Part shown: positions 51,979-60,782 of the stretch, piece after piece
Layout: every line of letters starts with the position of its first letter
Numbering within the stretch: the first letter of the stretch is position 1
DNA from: Spirochaetales bacterium
GTDB lineage: Bacteria; Spirochaetota; Spirochaetia; UBA9216
Assembly (NCBI GenBank): GCA_016839055.1
Contig: JAEKNX010000003.1
Location: 398,000-461,999 of the forward strand
Reading direction: 5' to 3'
Length of the DNA stretch: 64,000 nucleotides
Made by a program: the position numbers and the translations under genes
The notes under the pieces: model-generated
What the model was told of the DNA's origin: nothing
The model's database searches: none
What the model saw: only the letters and a program-made list of their open reading frames with translations

Positions 51979-53244
51979 TTAAATTCGGATTTCCTCCGGG
52001 TAGGCCTCAACCTTCATTATACTCCACACCTTATTGATGTAATTAAGCATGAACTGGTTCTGGATCAAATGTATCCAGAAGGAACCCCGCTCTGTCAGCT
52101 GAAGCTGCCCATGTTTAATATTAAAGAACTTCAATGAATGGAAAACCCGGAAGATCAATCTCATTTTTCGATCTCCAATCCGCTGGAGTTCGGAGATACT
52201 GAATTTCGTCTCATAGAGCTTCCAGTAAAGCCAGTACCAGTCGGCTAATTTGGGAGAAATAGGCATAGCAAGAGCAAGCGGAAGCTGTTTTTTTTCCAGC
52301 AGGGCTTTATTATATTCCGGAACAGAGAACGTATTAAAATAAAAAATATCCCCCTGCCTGGAACCCGCACCTGCTCCAAGCCCTAGATAGGTCTGTCGTG
52401 TTACCGATGAATACCGTTTCTCATTATTCTTCTTGAAGCTCCAGACGGAGGCAATATCGTAATCACATCCCTTGAAGTAATCATACACAATCCGGTACAG
52501 ACGTCTGCGCGCCCAAAATGGGGGCATCCTGACTTTCTTAACCTTCATATACTGACCTACCGTAGTATACGGAAAGGTAAAAAGGGGATAGGCTGTTATC
52601 TGATCAACATTTAAAGCATCCGCCTTCCTAAGATCATCAAGCAATTCATCTTTAGTCTGCCCGGGAAAAGCGAAGATCAAATCGATATTGATACTCTCAA
52701 AATTATAACTTCGAACCTTCTCAATTGCCGGCCTAATCTCGGAGGCATTATAATTTCTACCGAGAAAACTCAGATTCTTCTGATTAAAACTCTGGACCCC
52801 GATACTCAGCATTGTGATCTGCATCTCTTTTAGTTTCTTCAAATTATAATCATTTATGTCAGCAAGGGTGGTTTCAATGGCTATATCACCTTTGACATTG
52901 AACTTCTCAAGAACCTGCCCTACAACGGCTGATAGAGCATCTATGTCAACTGTCGGCGTGCCGCCGCCTATATATACCGAGGAAATCGTCGTTCCCTCCG
53001 CCTTGGCGGAAAGCTTTTCGATTTCTACCGAAAGAGCCTTAAAATACTGATCGCTTAGTGATTTCTCATACCTGATTCGATTATAGGGACAGTAGGGACA
53101 CATAGATTTGCAGAATGGAATATGGATATAAAGATGGGTATCTTCAAGCACGGAAATTAACAGATCTTTTTCGGCAAACGGGCGAAAAGTAAAATCCTGT
53201 GTGGGTCCGACTAAATTCCCCCTGATAAAATTAGTAATTTTCAA
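51979..53244 (-). CDS. HemW/coproporphyrinogen-oxidase-like radical SAM protein
   Basis: 421 residues. The [4Fe-4S]/SAM motif is HIPFCKSMCPYCPYN (C45, C49, C52), followed by SSVYIGGGTPTVD and SINIDLIFAFPGQTKDELLD, as in HemN/HemW. It is not a classical HemN: the N-terminus and the CPYCPYN form differ, and heme genes are absent nearby. HemW-like proteins include heme chaperones and methyltransferases. It overlaps the preceding radical SAM gene by 14 bases, so the two probably act in one pathway. Confidence 0.8.
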   Translation of the reverse strand: MKITNFIRGNLVGPTQDFTFRPFAEKDLLISVLEDTHLYIHIPFCKSMCPYCPYNRIRYEKSLSDQYFKALSVEIEKLSAKAEGTTISSVYIGGGTPTVDIDALSAVVGQVLEKFNVKGDIAIETTLADINDYNLKKLKEMQITMLSIGVQSFNQKNLSFLGRNYNASEIRPAIEKVRSYNFESINIDLIFAFPGQTKDELLDDLRKADALNVDQITAYPLFTFPYTTVGQYMKVKKVRMPPFWARRRLYRIVYDYFKGCDYDIASVWSFKKNNEKRYSSVTRQTYLGLGAGAGSRQGDIFYFNTFSVPEYNKALLEKKQLPLALAMPISPKLADWYWLYWKLYETKFSISELQRIGDRKMRLIFRVFHSLKFFNIKHGQLQLTERGSFWIHLIQNQFMLNYINKVWSIMKVEAYPEEIRI

Positions 53245-54193
53245 TTATTCCTCCCTTTTTTCCGGGAAAATAATTAAATGCCGCCCTTATTGCGCTGAAC
53301 TTGAGATTTACCAGATTGATTATTTCAGGATAGCCCATATAACCGCAGTCTCTGCAGGCTTCTTCATTTCCGACCTCCCTGCAGCATTTATAAACTTTAT
53401 TATGAGCATAGACCAGGCAAAGCCCCGATGGACGTTTCCAGCGATTGTGATAAACATCCCATAATGCGGCTTCCGAGTTCACTATATTGTACTTCTTTTT
53501 TAGAGACAGTATCTGTTTTATGCTCTTCTGTCTTTCTTCAAGAGAGATGTACAAATCATCTTTACCGTAATAGGGGGTATGAAAATAGAAAGAAATTCCC
53601 TTTACATTTTCAATCCCGGACAGATATTCGCAAAGCGCCTCAACCTCATTTTTATTCTTATTGTTTATTGTGCAGTTAACAATAATATTCGGATGCGCTG
53701 ATTCTTTAATATTTTTTATAACCTTTTCATAATCTCCGCCCCGAAGCTTACTGCTTGTATCTTTAAGACCATCGATACTGACGAACAGATCATCAGCTTC
53801 AGAATTCAACTCGAGGGTTCCGTTGGTATACACACTCGTTATCATAAATCCGATATTTCGGGCAAGAGAGATGATATCGTTGAGATTTTTATCGCCATCT
53901 TTCCAGTAAAAAGGTTCTCCTCCTGTAATTGCGAGCAGCCGGATACCTTTACCATACAGAAGCCTCAATCCCGAGTCTATCTCATCAAAGGAGAGATCAT
54001 TTAGGCGGTCTTTACTGTTCACGCTGCAATGCTGACAGTTAAGGTTACATGAGTCTCCTACAACCAGGCCCGCAATAAACGGCAAATCCCTACGCTGAAT
54101 CTTTGTTTTAAATACAAAGCCGGCGCCGTAGAGGAGGTATTTAATATTTTTCAAATCAGATCCTTTTTTATATATTTTTAAACTTTTTAACAA
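53231..54193 (-). CDS. Radical SAM protein with C-terminal cysteine cluster
   Basis: 320 residues. The SAM/FeS motif is GDSCNLNCQHCS (C49, C53, C56), followed by LLAITGGEPFYW and MITSVYTNGTL. The C-terminal region carries a second cluster, CCREVGNEEACRDCGYMGYP, resembling a SPASM/twitch auxiliary FeS site. Such enzymes modify peptides, lipids or cofactors. First gene of a two-gene unit with the HemW-like protein and convergent with the MMPL exporter. Substrate unknown. Confidence 0.82.
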   Translation of the reverse strand: MLKSLKIYKKGSDLKNIKYLLYGAGFVFKTKIQRRDLPFIAGLVVGDSCNLNCQHCSVNSKDRLNDLSFDEIDSGLRLLYGKGIRLLAITGGEPFYWKDGDKNLNDIISLARNIGFMITSVYTNGTLELNSEADDLFVSIDGLKDTSSKLRGGDYEKVIKNIKESAHPNIIVNCTINNKNKNEVEALCEYLSGIENVKGISFYFHTPYYGKDDLYISLEERQKSIKQILSLKKKYNIVNSEAALWDVYHNRWKRPSGLCLVYAHNKVYKCCREVGNEEACRDCGYMGYPEIINLVNLKFSAIRAAFNYFPGKKGGIIENY

Positions 54194-54470
54194 TAGGTGT
54201 TAAAACTTAGATGTCCGATATTTATACCATCGAATAAGTGCAAACACAAGATGGTGCGTCCTTTGTTATCCTAAACTGAATGCAAATGCAAAGAGATTTA
54301 TTCGTTCTATCCGACAGGAATGTTAATACTGGTTTATTATATTCTCAGAGAGAGAACTAAGAAATATTCAGTTACAACCATCGATTATGTAAGAAGACCT
54401 GCTTATTCCGATGCTGAATTGCAGGAAACACCTTGAAGATGCTAGCTTTTCGGTCTTCGCATATTAAATT
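54194..54470. other. Intergenic region between kinase copy 2 and radical SAM gene
   Basis: Holds one plus-strand 38-codon frame (MLILVYYILRERTKKYSV...) that starts at ATG 54321 and ends near 54437. It has no ribosome binding site and no recognised match. Otherwise nothing was recognised. Confidence 0.3.
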
Positions 54471-54503
54471 GTCAGTACGGGGTCAGTACGGGGTCAGTAC
54501 GAG
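54471..54503. repeat. Three tandem 11-bp repeats at the kinase copy 2 stop
   Basis: GTCAGTACGGG twice and GTCAGTACGAG once, head to tail. The last unit overlaps the stop codon (54494-54496), changing the kinase tail to LLTSY against LLTL in the intact copy. Confidence 0.75.
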
Positions 54504-56629
54504 GTTAATAATGAATCAATCTCATCATTCAAAGCAACTATTGATTCATCCAGTACTCTTTTAAGTTGATTGTTGTCGAATGTCGACAAATCGAAATTAT
54601 AACCTTCTAGGAATTTCCATAGTCGTATTAATCTGTAGTTTCCGGCGACTCCTTTTAACTGATGAAAAAAATATTTCATGCCGTCTACACTATTAAGGTT
54701 GTTAATTTTCTGGGTATCTTTTTCAAGCGTTTTAATGCAGGATTTAATGACATCAATAAAAACCTCCTTATCAAGATCATTTTTCAATTCACGGAGAAAC
54801 TCCATATCAATGAGTTCTTCGCTACTGGAACTATTTTCCATACTTCTGTTTATTTCTGGATTAACTGATCCGATTTTTCCCAAAGCAACCTTCAATTGCA
54901 ATAAATCTACTGGTTTCGGAATAAAATCCGTGAATCCCGCTTTTCGGCATTCGGCAAAGACCTCTTCCCTCGTGTCAGCAGTCATAAGGAAGGTTGCGAT
55001 ATCAGGATGACTTATTTTAATTTCCCTGATTGTTTCTATTCCGTTCTTTTCCGGCATATGCAGATCGATAATGATAGCATCAAAATCATCAAGCAGACTT
55101 TTTTCTATCCCCTGCCTACTGCCAAGAGCGCAAACAACCTTCTGATTGAAAGCTTCCAACAAGCCGCTGACAATTTTTAGATTTGCCTCGATATCATCAA
55201 TAAGAAGAATCCTGTACGAATCTATTACAGGATCAACTGTTTTAGGATCTTCAACGCTAATTAAAACGAGGGGAAGAGCGAAGCTGAAAGTACTGCCCGA
55301 ACCTTCCTCGCTTGCAATCTCCAGCCTGCTGTCCATGCAGTTCAGCAGCTCGCTGCATATGGCCAGACCTAGCCCGCTTCCGTCAAAATTCCTGGTAACA
55401 TACTGCTCAACTTGAGTAAATGGTTTTACGATATCCCCGAAGAGTTCTTTTGGAATGCCTATCCCGGTATCCGTTACGCTAAACCGAAGAAGTATATTAT
55501 TTTCTTCTTTTATCAACAAATCAATATCTAATGAAACTGATCCAATAGTTGTAAATTTTACGGCATTGTTCAGCAGATTGGTAAGTATTTGGCGAAGCCT
55601 CATTGAGTCGCCGATGACATTTTCAATAGAAGTACAGTTATTGGAGATGAAAAATTCTAATCCCTTTTCTTTAGAAAAATGTGAATATATCTTATCAGTC
55701 TCTCCAATCACCTGTTTCAGTGAAAACTGCTCACTCCTGATCTGTAGCTTGTTTCTTTCAACATTTGTAAAGTCCAGGACATTCTCAATCAAAACTCTTA
55801 GTAATTCCCCCGAATTCTGGATTATTGAGATAATATTTTCCTGCTTAGAAGTTAGACCGCTATTGTTTAGAATTTGAATCCCTCCGAGAACGACATTCAG
55901 GGGAGTACTCATCTCATGATTCATTATCGCCAGAAAGCGACTTTTTTCCTTATTAGCCTCCTGAGCCTCTTGTTCCGCTTTTTTTAATTGAATTGAAAGA
56001 TAATACTCTTCGCGCTTTGATCTGTTGGTGCTCAGTACAATTCCATAGCCGAGACAGTTGGTAATTACAAAATAGATTGCAGTTGTAAATAGATCCGAAA
56101 AAGCAGCTATTCCGGTCAGATAGACAGAGAGAATAAAAGTTATCGATATTCCGATGCTTGTAAATAAGGTAAGTTTGATTCTGTTAGGAATAATTATAAA
56201 AAAAATCAGGATATAGAATACGAGAAATGAAGTTCCAATATCATAAAACTTGTTGATAGATTTCAGATAAAAATACTGATCTGCTGATTATAGAAGGCCG
56301 ATGAATATTTCCGCCAGAATTATCAGAATGCAAAGATGAATGGAGTAGCGATTGGTTTTTTTGATGATCAAGGCTATGGCCAGTATGAATCCTGCAACTA
56401 CTCTAGTGATTGGAACCATGAAAGTCCTGTATTCTGGATCAACCTCAGGTCTGGGGATACAGCTCGCAAAAAAATAGGTAATGCTACAAAGAAACATTGT
56501 AATAAGAAGCCTTTTTGAAAAATCGGGCCATGAGAGGTCAGTAAATAAGTTTTCTGTTTTAGAACAGACGAACTCTCCTGTATACCTGTTTATTTTATAT
56601 GATGAGTCTATATCGGCTTTTTCGATCAT
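54494..56629 (-). pseudogene. Hybrid sensor histidine kinase copy 2, one nonsense codon
   Basis: The frame is 711 codons long, exactly like the intact copy at 21914-24049, and is interrupted only by TAA at 56288-56290 (codon 114), where the intact copy has GAA (Glu). Everything after it is open: remaining helices, H-box, ATPase (DTGIGIPKELFG, GSGLGLAICSELL), receiver (IIDLHMPEKNG) and HPt (HQLKGVAGN). The H-box reads MNHEMSTPLN, with S for the R of the intact copy. A soluble kinase could start at the internal ATG 55924, at the H-box. The first ATG overlaps the response regulator stop (ATGA). Confidence 0.85.
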
Positions 56630-57333
56630 TTCAGGACGGCTTTATTAAGTCTATATCCGAATCCCTTTACTGTTTCAATAATCTCCGGTTCCTCCGGTTT
56701 TGTCGGGATTTTTTTTCGTAATCGGGAAACAAGGACGTCTATAGTCCTGTCTGCAGGGTATTCTATCCGTTGAAAAGCGGTAGTCAGGAGCTGACTTCGA
56801 CTCAGAATCCTTCCTTCTGCCTCTATAAGGCTCGTTATTACAAAATACTCTCCCGTCGTTAGTTCAATATCGTTTCCTCCATTGTCATAAAAACGGTGAG
56901 CCTCTTTATCGAAGCAGTAATTGCTGATCTTTATAATTCGTGAAGCCTCTGACTTACCGTCAGATGCATTGTTCAGTAGCTTATTGATTCGGATCATTAG
57001 CTCCCGGGGATGATAAGGTTTGCAGATATAATCATCCGCACCCGATTCTAGACCAGTTAAACGATCAAGCATTGTATCCCTGGATGTGATGATAATAAGT
57101 GGAATTTTATATACGGTTTTAATTTTATGAACCAATTGCAGTCCATCGCCGTCGGGTAGATTTAGATCAAGGAGAATTAACTCAGGGCGGTCTTTTTTTA
57201 TCAGAGAGTTGAAGGGCTTAATGCAATCAGCATGCAGAACCTTATAATTTTCTTTTTCTAAATAAGCGGAAAGCAATGCGTATTGAGCCAGATTATCTTC
57301 AAGCAATAGTACGCAGGTGTTTTTGTTTTTCAT
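56626..57333 (-). CDS. OmpR-type response regulator, module 2
   Basis: 235 residues, intact and closely similar to the module 1 regulator. Receiver domain VLLLEDNLAQYALLSAYLE, ILLDLNLPDGDG, GADDYICKPYHP; output domain RTIDVLVSRLRKKI and TVKGFGYRLNK. Most differences lie between residues 115 and 150 (linker) and at the N-terminus; the DNA-binding helix is nearly unchanged, so both regulators probably read the same sites. ATG at 57333 matches the conserved start. Its own kinase is broken, so it may rely on the kinase of module 1. Confidence 0.88.
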   Translation of the reverse strand: MKNKNTCVLLLEDNLAQYALLSAYLEKENYKVLHADCIKPFNSLIKKDRPELILLDLNLPDGDGLQLVHKIKTVYKIPLIIITSRDTMLDRLTGLESGADDYICKPYHPRELMIRINKLLNNASDGKSEASRIIKISNYCFDKEAHRFYDNGGNDIELTTGEYFVITSLIEAEGRILSRSQLLTTAFQRIEYPADRTIDVLVSRLRKKIPTKPEEPEIIETVKGFGYRLNKAVLK

Positions 57334-57342
57334 GATCACTTC

Positions 57343-57371
57343 ATTATTTTACGACGCCTCGTTATTGTCAA
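57343..57371 (-). promoter_or_regulatory. Promoter of response regulator, module 2
   Basis: On the minus strand TTGACA (57366-57371), 17 bp, AATAAT (57343-57348), nine bases, ATG. Same boxes and spacing as module 1 (24764-24792). Confidence 0.55.
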
Positions 57372-57395
57372 TACAATTTTTTTATTCATATACTG

Positions 57396-57424
57396 TTTAC
57401 ATTCTGTTATCAGTCCATTTACAT
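57396..57424. promoter_or_regulatory. Paired TTTACAT boxes, module 2 divergent region
   Basis: TTTACAT at 57396-57402 and 57418-57424, again 22 bp apart, while bases between have changed. Counterpart of 24821-24849. Candidate binding site of the two OmpR-type regulators. Confidence 0.55.
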
Positions 57425-57481
57425 TGCTGTGCTACTTTTTTATCAAAATAAAAATCAAGTTTTAAAAGGAGCATATTTAAT

Positions 57482-57952
57482 ATGATCAACACAATAAGAA
57501 ATTTAAGAAAAATCATCTTGACTATTATTATTTTTCTTACAGTATTTACATTGTTTAATTGTACAATGGAAAATGACATATATACGGTCACCTATGACGG
57601 AAACGGCAATACAGGAGGTAGTGTTCCAGCGATAGCGACGGAGTCGATTATCACAGTACTTGGTAACACGGAAAGCCTTGTAAAAAGCGGATATGTATTT
57701 GACGGCTGGAACACAGCATCCGACGGCAGCGGAACCTCTTATTCAGCCGACAGCACCTTCACGATAGGAACTACGGATATAAGTCTTTTTGCAGTATGGG
57801 TAAAGTTTTCAATCGAAAGCATCAGATATGCATCTGATGCTGCTGAATATGATAGATTTGGATCCTCTGTAGACATCTCGGGAGATTATGCAATAGTCGG
57901 AGCTGCCGGGGAAGACACAGGCGGCAATAGTGCCGGTGGAGAATCTATATGA
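57482..57952 (+). CDS. Truncated InlB-repeat/FG-GAP lipoprotein
   Basis: 156 residues. Signal FLTVFTLFNC, then one InlB B-repeat (TYDGNGNTGGSVP, SGYVFDGWNTASDGSGTSY), the start of one FG-GAP unit (ASDAAEYDRFGSSVDISGDY, AIVGAAGEDTGG) and an abrupt end, SAGGESI. The intact relative at 24910 has two InlB repeats and seven propeller units, so this copy lost about 420 residues. AGGAG lies ten bases before the ATG. Its last four bases overlap the start of the next lipoprotein gene (ATGA), so it may now serve mainly as a leader that couples translation. Confidence 0.7.
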   Translation: MINTIRNLRKIILTIIIFLTVFTLFNCTMENDIYTVTYDGNGNTGGSVPAIATESIITVLGNTESLVKSGYVFDGWNTASDGSGTSYSADSTFTIGTTDISLFAVWVKFSIESIRYASDAAEYDRFGSSVDISGDYAIVGAAGEDTGGNSAGGESI

Positions 57953-60357
57953 AGCAGGTAATATTACTGCTGACCGCAGTTTTTACACTTTTTTTATTCA
58001 CCGGATGCCCTGAGGCTCTTGGTATTATTCCTGAAACCTATAATATTTCATACGATGACAACGGCGCGGACAGTGGAAGTGTCCCGGTTGACAGTACAGG
58101 TTATATTGATGGGGTAGATGTTTTTATTTTGGACAATACTGGAAATCTGTCTAAATCAGCATATACATTCGCCGGATGGAATACCTCAACGGACGGAAGC
58201 GGTACTACCTACACCGGAGGAACCACCTACACGATGGGCTCTGCAAATATCGTCTTGTATGCGGCCTGGTCACAGGATACCCATAATATTACATTTAATG
58301 CCAACGGTGCAGATGGTGGAAATGTTCCCGTTGACAGTACAGGTTATATTGATGGAGCCAAGGTTACTATTTTGGACAATACTGGAAGTCTGTCCAAATC
58401 AGCATATACATTTGCCGGATGGAACACCTTTGCGGATGGAAATGGCACTACCTACACCGGAGGAACCACATATACGATGGGGTCTGTAAATGTCATATTG
58501 TACGCAGTATGGTCACAGAATACCCATGTCATTGCATTTAATGCCAATGAAGGTACGGGAACTATGCTGCCTCAGACGGTGGCAGAGGGCACAGCGGCTG
58601 TACTTCGTTCAAACAGTTTTAATAGAATAGATTACAGCTTTACTGGATGGGCAAGAACTTCTACCGGTAATGTTGAGTTCGCCGATGGTTCAAGTTATGA
58701 GATGGAGACCGCAGATCTAACCTTGTATGCGGTTTGGTCCAGAAATACTCATACCTTAACATTTGAAACTAATGGTGGTGTCGGTCCCACGGTTACCCAG
58801 GTTATGAACGACAATGAAATTATCTCTCTTCTTCCTAATACTTACATCCGGAAAGGATATAAGTTTATAGGCTGGTCAGATACGTCTGGGGAAACCGTTG
58901 ATTATATGGATGAATCAAACTATTCTCACGGTACTTCTGATGTGACATTATATGCTGTCTGGCAGTTCTCTCTTCTTACCCAGTGGGCAAAGAGCACTAC
59001 TACAGGACCGGCGAATTCAGAGTTTTTTGCTGTAGATACCGGTTCCAATCAAATATTTGCGGCAGGATATCAGTTTGGGACAGGAACCTATTCCTATGGG
59101 GGCATTGCGAGTATTGCCGGAACTGATAATGGAACCAATGCAGTTCTTGTTGCCTATGATGCCAATGGCCTCGGCAAATGGGCCAAGAGTGTAAGCCAGG
59201 GGACTGAAGCATCAAAATTTAATTCCGTAGCGGTTGACGACGCAGAGAATGTCTATGCTGTCGGGTACCAGGGAAGTGGAACGTTCACCTATGGTAGCTA
59301 TGAGGTTACTGGGACAGGTTCACAAAATAGTGTTATCATTAAGTATGACAGCACTGGCACGGTTCAATGGGCAAAAACTATAACAGCGACTTTAGATACA
59401 ACGTGGGCAGGATATGAAGCGGTGGTGGTCTCCGGCTCAAATATTTATGCTGCGGGAAACCATGGAGGAATAGCGACTTTTTCCTATGGGAGCATAAATA
59501 TTCCCAATGCTTGCGCATGCTCCAATGTGTTGGTTAAATACACTGACGAAGGAGCGGTTATTTGGGCAAAGGGAGCTACAGCTTTTGATAGTGCGGGTGG
59601 ATCGTGGTTTTCATCTATAGCTGTTGATTCTTCCGGAAATATCTATGCTGTAGGATCTCAAAACGGTACGGGGCGATACGACTATGGTAATGGGGTGGAA
59701 ATTTCAGGGTCGAATTCAGGAGGCAATGTCTTACTAGTGAAGTATAATAGTGCCGGGGTAACTCAGTGGGCCCGAACTCTTAAAAGCGGTTCCATGGGGG
59801 CCTACTTTTCTTCTGTTGCACTTGATTCTTCCGGAAATGTTTATGCTTCAGGGTTTCAAACTGGAACTAGTATATACTTATATAGCCCCGATGTCAGCGT
59901 TACCGGATCTTATTCGGGTAAAAATGCTGTTCTTGTGAAGTACAGCAGCAGCGGTGCTGCTATCTGGGCAAGGAGTGTGACTGAAGGCTCTGATGAATCA
60001 AATTTTAACGCAGTCACTGTTGATGAAAATAATATTATATACGCCGCAGGAGAACAAAAAGATTCAGGAGAGTTCACATACGGAGAAGGAGTGAATGTTA
60101 CGGCAAACACGACCATGGGCGAACACTTCAATAGCGTTATAGTTGCTTATGACGATGACGGTACCGCTTTATCGGCTAAAAGCATAAGCTCCGGCTCATC
60201 TTCTACATATTTTAATTCAATAGTAGGTAATGGTTCCGGCAAAATATACGCCGCGGGGAGTTTAACCGGTAATTCGGCTTTTACATATGAGGATGGCGTG
60301 ACAGTTTCTGGAACCAATGAAAATTTTGATACGGCCTTGGTTCAGTATGGTCATTAA
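57949..60357 (+). CDS. Large lipoprotein with four InlB B-repeats and seven-unit propeller
   Basis: 802 residues. Lipoprotein signal MKQVILLLTAVFTLFLFTG then C. Four InlB B-repeats follow (residues about 30-335): SYDDNGADSGSVPVDSTG, FAGWNTSTDGSGTTYTGG and LYAAW in the first two, with the last two diverged. Then come seven SBBP-like units of about 65 residues marked by WAKS, SSGNVYASG/GNIYAVG and GTGxYxYG. Surface adhesin or polymer-binding roles are typical for such architecture; no enzyme domain is seen. The start overlaps the truncated lipoprotein stop. A hairpin at 60400-60420 follows. Confidence 0.82.
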   Translation: MKQVILLLTAVFTLFLFTGCPEALGIIPETYNISYDDNGADSGSVPVDSTGYIDGVDVFILDNTGNLSKSAYTFAGWNTSTDGSGTTYTGGTTYTMGSANIVLYAAWSQDTHNITFNANGADGGNVPVDSTGYIDGAKVTILDNTGSLSKSAYTFAGWNTFADGNGTTYTGGTTYTMGSVNVILYAVWSQNTHVIAFNANEGTGTMLPQTVAEGTAAVLRSNSFNRIDYSFTGWARTSTGNVEFADGSSYEMETADLTLYAVWSRNTHTLTFETNGGVGPTVTQVMNDNEIISLLPNTYIRKGYKFIGWSDTSGETVDYMDESNYSHGTSDVTLYAVWQFSLLTQWAKSTTTGPANSEFFAVDTGSNQIFAAGYQFGTGTYSYGGIASIAGTDNGTNAVLVAYDANGLGKWAKSVSQGTEASKFNSVAVDDAENVYAVGYQGSGTFTYGSYEVTGTGSQNSVIIKYDSTGTVQWAKTITATLDTTWAGYEAVVVSGSNIYAAGNHGGIATFSYGSINIPNACACSNVLVKYTDEGAVIWAKGATAFDSAGGSWFSSIAVDSSGNIYAVGSQNGTGRYDYGNGVEISGSNSGGNVLLVKYNSAGVTQWARTLKSGSMGAYFSSVALDSSGNVYASGFQTGTSIYLYSPDVSVTGSYSGKNAVLVKYSSSGAAIWARSVTEGSDESNFNAVTVDENNIIYAAGEQKDSGEFTYGEGVNVTANTTMGEHFNSVIVAYDDDGTALSAKSISSGSSSTYFNSIVGNGSGKIYAAGSLTGNSAFTYEDGVTVSGTNENFDTALVQYGH

Positions 60358-60399
60358 TCCTAATACAGATAAATAATTAATTGTTAATTAAGTTTTAAT

Positions 60400-60420
60400 C
60401 CCGGGACAAACAGTCCCGGG
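60400..60420. terminator. GC-rich hairpin after the large lipoprotein gene
   Basis: CCCGGGAC, loop AAACA, GTCCCGGG. An eight-bp GC-rich stem 42 bases after the stop; the following tract has few Ts. Confidence 0.5.
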
Positions 60421-60493
60421 GGATTTCAGCTCAATTGATTTTTCAGAGTGCGGTTGTTTTGACGGTTACTAATCTTTTGACGCCTAAATTAAA

Positions 60494-60519
60494 AAGACGA
60501 TTCCGTTTAGAATCGTCTT
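60494..60519 (-). terminator. Rho-independent terminator of the sugar ABC operon
   Basis: A perfect 10-bp stem (AAGACGATTC with GAATCGTCTT) around a six-base loop. Read on the minus strand it is followed by TTTTTAATTT, a proper U-tract. It lies after the dead SDR gene and closes the operon. Confidence 0.8.
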
Positions 60520-60553
60520 AATCTCTTCCCCGATGAAAGCCTCGTCGAGCTTT

Positions 60554-60688
60554 TCATTTGGAGTTTGTTAAAACAAACTCCGCCGCAGTATTAGTCAGAC
60601 GATCATCAGCCAAGGCCGCTAAAACAACTTTTGCACCAGTTACAATTGCAACTTTTCAATTAAGTTTAAACTTATCAAGTATGCTCAT
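60554..60688 (-). pseudogene. Decayed short-chain dehydrogenase (SDR)
   Basis: ATG at 60688 opens MSILDKFKLN, then TGA (60656-60658), then in the same frame KVAIVTGAKVVLAALADDRL, TNTAAEFVLTNSK, stop. Sugar-alcohol SDRs begin MxxLxxFxLxGKVAIVTGA, so the TGA stands where GGA (Gly) is expected. After VTGAK most of the protein is deleted. It is downstream of the sugar permease and was probably the catabolic dehydrogenase of this operon. Confidence 0.65.
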
Positions 60689-60782
60689 AATGTATTTCCA
60701 CTGTTTTAAGTTTTTAGCTGTAAATCTATAAAGCTTTAAAGCTTTCACTTACCTTGCTAGAATTTCAAAACATTACTGAGTT

